Assembly (NCBI GenBank): GCA_963792025.1
Contig: CAWBUS010000019.1
Span: forward strand, 152,935 to 216,934
Direction: 5' to 3'
DNA: 64,000 bases
DNA from: Ginsengibacter sp963792025
GTDB taxonomy: Bacteria; Bacteroidota; Bacteroidia; Chitinophagales; Chitinophagaceae
Of the stretch, positions 61,648 to 64,000 are shown in pieces. Position numbers and translations under genes: made by a program. The notes under the pieces are model-generated. The model worked only from the letters and a program-made list of their open reading frames with translations, ran no database searches and was not told the DNA's origin. The number at the start of each line of letters is the position of its first letter. Within the stretch, counting starts at the first letter, position 1.

Positions 61648-62169
61648 TTAGTTTTTGATCCTTAATAAAATTTCATTTCTAAGCAAATCAAAGTCATGCC
61701 AGTTCATGCTTTTTTTAGGGAACACAAAAGTTTCATCACCATAAAGACTGATAGCTTTATCGTCGATAACCACCTTTTTAAAATCTTTCCATCGCATAAT
61801 AGTAATGTTGGTGTCCCGTCTTAACGTAAGTGTGTTTTCCGATATGGTAAGTTTTCTTGAAATAAATTTTGCCTGTTCATCTGAAAAGTCCCTGATAGAT
61901 CTTTCCCATTTTAATTCGGGCGCCATTTTTTTTATCAATTGATTAAGGACGAGTACAAATATTACCGTAGTGATGGTAAAAATACCCCACGATCTATTAG
62001 ACATAGTAGAATAAATAAGTGATGCTAAAGAAAGGATACCGAAAATCAAAGAGAGCATAAATTGCTTTTTAACCAATTTGGAAAATAGCATATTGTTTTC
62101 CCGGTTCTTAAAATATACTTCTTCGAAATCTGCCTTATTAAAATTCAGGTTTATTTCAGTTGTGTTCAT
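61648..62169 (-). CDS. YcxB-like membrane protein
   Basis: 173 aa on the minus strand. A soluble start (M-N-T-T-E-I-N-L-N-F-N-K-A-D-F) is followed by two membrane helices (about 37-52 and 58-80). A cytoplasmic PH-like/YcxB C-terminal domain follows: L-T-I-S-E-N-T-L-T-L-R-R-D, M-R-W-K-D-F-K-K-V-V-I-D-D, Y-G-D-E-T-F-V-F-P-K-K-S-M. This pattern (two helices, then W-x-x-F/I and F-V-F/I-P-K-K-S) defines the YcxB-like family, of unknown function. Single gene. Confidence 0.78.
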   Translation of the reverse strand: MNTTEINLNFNKADFEEVYFKNRENNMLFSKLVKKQFMLSLIFGILSLASLIYSTMSNRSWGIFTITTVIFVLVLNQLIKKMAPELKWERSIRDFSDEQAKFISRKLTISENTLTLRRDTNITIMRWKDFKKVVIDDKAISLYGDETFVFPKKSMNWHDFDLLRNEILLRIKN

Positions 62170-62309
62170 AGGTCATCATTTTAAAGGGTTAACGAATAAA
62201 CTTAAAAATCATTGTTCACAATCCCCGCGACTTTTCCACTACGATAATTCTTTTACGCAATATAACTTGAGCGTCAGCAATAGCCGGTACGGACTGAGAT
62301 AATAAATCT

Positions 62310-62972
62310 TTAAACAATCGCGATTTTATAAGATGCAACGAGGTTGCCTTTTGATCCCCTGGTAACATCCATGACCAAAGTGTCGTGGCGGGTAGTATCC
62401 TTATCCACTCTTAATTCATAGTCTTGTAATATGGATAATGGATTTGGGCCTTTTGGATATAGGGCGTTCTTATAGATCTCATCTTCTATCTCTTTTGGGA
62501 AAAAGAAATTCGTCGTTAACAGGGTATCCGCATTTATCTTAACTTTTGCGTGCAGGTGAGTTACTCTACCCGTATACCATCCCGGAAATATAGAAGTAAA
62601 CCTGCACGTTCCAATTTTATCGGTTTTTTGATATCCCCTCAACCAGGTTTCATTAATAGTATTTTCTGTTTTAAAATCTGAGTATTGGCCATTGGCATCG
62701 CATTGCCATATATCAATAATAGCGCCTGGTATGGGCCTGCAGTCTTTATCTTCCACCGTAAAAAAGTAATCAATTGGCGTTCCATTTTTGCCTTCAGTAA
62801 TATCAATCCTGTTAAGTTTTTCATCCTTATAATAAGGGCCTTCGGGTACGGGAGGTGTGACAGGATCGTCGCAAGCATTGCGAAGTGGTAACGTTTGCTT
62901 TTCTTTTGAAGAAAAGAAAATGGTTCCCAAAAAAGTTACGCCAATCATTGAGAGAAAACGGTTTCTGTTCAT
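62310..62972 (-). CDS. Intradiol ring-cleavage dioxygenase-family protein
   Basis: 220 aa on the minus strand. A Tat-like or plain signal at the N-terminus (M-N-R-N-R-F-L-S-M-I-G-V-T-F-L-G-T-I-F) is followed by the family start P-V-P-E-G-P-Y-Y. Fe(III) ligands by family rule: Tyr in D-A-N-G-Q-Y-S-D, Tyr in F-P-G-W-Y-T-G-R, and His in T-H-L-H-A-K-V. Also I-D-I-W-Q-C-D. These resemble the beta-barrel protocatechuate 3,4-dioxygenase superfamily, which cleaves catechol rings between the hydroxyls. Exported members of this group in Bacteroidota have unknown substrates. Length fits a single subunit. No aromatic catabolism genes are nearby. Confidence 0.85.
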   Translation of the reverse strand: MNRNRFLSMIGVTFLGTIFFSSKEKQTLPLRNACDDPVTPPVPEGPYYKDEKLNRIDITEGKNGTPIDYFFTVEDKDCRPIPGAIIDIWQCDANGQYSDFKTENTINETWLRGYQKTDKIGTCRFTSIFPGWYTGRVTHLHAKVKINADTLLTTNFFFPKEIEDEIYKNALYPKGPNPLSILQDYELRVDKDTTRHDTLVMDVTRGSKGNLVASYKIAIV

Positions 62973-63603
62973 TTCAATACATTTTATTTTTAAATGCTAA
63001 ATATTACGATAACGCCTACCCGAAACAAAATTAAAAATATGATTCCGGGTTTAACCTGAATTAAATTTATTAAATATACCCAATAATCGAAGTAAAAACC
63101 AGGCCTTATATTTCCCTGTATATACATCAGTGACTATAGAACGACGGGGTGAATTGAAGTTATAAAAAATGTACCCTAACCAATCCGAATAAATTGAAAA
63201 TTCATTATCATGCGACCGGTCATATCGCGGTCTCGACTTATCAATTGGCAGGATTCGCCTATTTATATTTTCACTTACCCAGATTTTCGGTTATGGACGT
63301 GATCGTTATTTAATGTTTCTAAAACGCAGGGAAATAACCAATTCCTATCTGTGCCCTGTGCTTATTACATTTCGACAGTATGCCAAATGTGGGTAACTTT
63401 CTCTTAAAAAATTAAATTCAAAATAAAATTTTGGAATATCAGAGTATACTCTTATTTTTATTCACATTTTTTCCACACCTATCCAACGATTAAAGCTGTT
63501 CCCTTCGCCCTTTGAAACCTAACGGTTAATTCGCAAGAACGCCTGGCAATTAGTAACATCAACTATAAAACAGGAGTAATTTACCTCAACTAAAAGAAAA
63601 GCT
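62973..63603 (+). other. Long intergenic region with nothing recognised
   Basis: About 630 bases between divergent genes. AT-rich, with CTATAGAACGACGG near 63134, TAACCAATCCGAATAAATTG near 63177 and CCGGTCATATCGCGGTCTCG near 63216. No ORF, RNA or repeat recognised. Confidence 0.35.
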
Positions 63604-63858
63604 ATGTTTTTAAAAATCAGGCAAAGATTTTTCCTTAACGATCTCGTAATTGAAATTCAGGAACCTCAAAAGTCGAGTTTTAAAGCGTTATTAAGGGACC
63701 ATAATGGAAATATTTGCAGGTCTGTTGAAATGAAGACCGAAACAAATCAATCTCTTTATAAATGGAACGGACTGAATGAACTCCCTTATGGAGTTTATAC
63801 GTGCGAAATTTTGGAGGGAATCCAGGAAATGACAATGCAACTGGTTAAACGGATATAA
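63604..63858 (+). CDS. Small protein resembling an isolated type-A sorting-domain fold
   Basis: 84 aa. It begins M-F-L-K-I-R-Q-R-F-F-L-N-D-L-V with no signal peptide. Then F-K-A-L-L-R-D-H-N-G-N-I-C-R-S-V-E, Y-K-W-N-G-L-N-E-L-P-Y-G-V-Y-T-C-E, and M-T-M-Q-L-V-K-R-I. The order strand, D-x-x-G, L-P-x-G-x-Y, K-R-I/V is that of the type-A C-terminal sorting domains in exported proteins, but here it is the whole protein. Possibly an unrelated beta-sandwich. I do not assign a function. Confidence 0.55.
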   Translation: MFLKIRQRFFLNDLVIEIQEPQKSSFKALLRDHNGNICRSVEMKTETNQSLYKWNGLNELPYGVYTCEILEGIQEMTMQLVKRI

Positions 63859-63937
63859 TGTAGCAAGCCTGCGATTATAAGCATTGGAGGGAGCACAAAG
63901 TCATTACGTTAAGTTGTTTGATACACTCCCATACACT

Positions 63938-63991
63938 ATCCATACTTCATCCATACTTCATCCATGCTTCATCTATGCTTCATCTATACTC
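63938..63991 (+). repeat. 11-bp tandem repeat at the right edge
   Basis: At least five units of CATCCATACTT-like sequence with single-base changes (CATCCATACTT, CATCCATGCTT, CATCTATGCTT, CATCTATACTC). The array may continue past the window. I see no coding frame across it. Confidence 0.7.
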
Positions 63992-64000
63992 TGTCTTTTA

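Noticed and set aside
63928..64000. CRISPR-like array at the right edge
   Set aside because: Units are 11 bases with no spacers; it is a simple tandem repeat.

Overview
The window looks like chromosomal DNA of a Bacteroidota bacterium, most likely Chitinophagales/Chitinophagaceae. The support is indirect but consistent: moderate-to-low GC, type IX secretion sorting domains, an OMP beta-barrel TonB-type receptor, a Reg_prop/Y_Y_Y periplasmic-sensing histidine kinase, many short secreted or lipoprotein families, and almost no Shine-Dalgarno sites. No rRNA or tRNA gene was seen.

Layout. (1) 1-8.2 kb begins inside an M19 dipeptidase gene and then becomes a graveyard: a DUF1080 tail, a broken small-protein/membrane-protein cassette, a broken KTSC lipoprotein, a heavily frameshifted TPR gene, a fibronectin-like fragment abutting in inverted orientation a type-B sorting domain, a decaying 21-bp tandem repeat and the tail of a MacB-like permease. 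(2) 8.2-26.8 kb holds mostly intact envelope genes (GH16 hydrolase, small membrane and secreted proteins, a CPA1 Na+/H+ antiporter, an OMP receptor followed by an AraC regulator, a lipoprotein). They are separated by copies of one dispersed intergenic repeat, all in the same orientation, often with a perfect hairpin. One copy contains an IS5/IS1182-like element and another is joined to a duplicated gene end. (3) 27-32.4 kb has a sensor kinase/NarL response regulator pair, a membrane-protein/XRE pair with overlapping stop and start, and a frameshifted DoxX-like gene. (4) 32.7-46.6 kb is envelope and accessory DNA: an ELWxxDGT type IX cargo gene with one nonsense codon, a remnant of a group II intron, an NHL-repeat protein, an unusual rhomboid protease with a TonB-plug-like insert, a frameshifted orphan response regulator, a duplicated lipoprotein plus mini-membrane-protein module, and a large secreted putative glycoside hydrolase. 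(5) 47-64 kb is more housekeeping: D-aminoacylase-like amidohydrolase, TlpA-like thioredoxin, two unlisted mini-genes, cNMP/DUF1003 protein, PhyH-type dioxygenase, the leucine operon leuC-leuD-leuA/cimA-like-leuB, a SET protein, a broken acyl-CoA ligase, a YcxB-like protein, an intradiol dioxygenase and a sorting-domain-like miniprotein.

How the genes work together. The clearest pathway is the minus-strand leu cluster: isopropylmalate isomerase LeuCD, a 2-isopropylmalate/citramalate synthase-like enzyme, and LeuB. The kinase/regulator pair at 27-31 kb is a complete signalling unit. Much of the rest builds or modifies the envelope.

Caveat. Several genes expected to be intact (leuC, acyl-CoA ligase, response regulator, DoxX-like) are interrupted by single-base frameshifts, some of them in short homopolymers. 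Those may be residual sequencing errors. The 1-8 kb decay has too many independent lesions and truncations for that to be the whole explanation. All family calls here are by eye from sequence, without searches.
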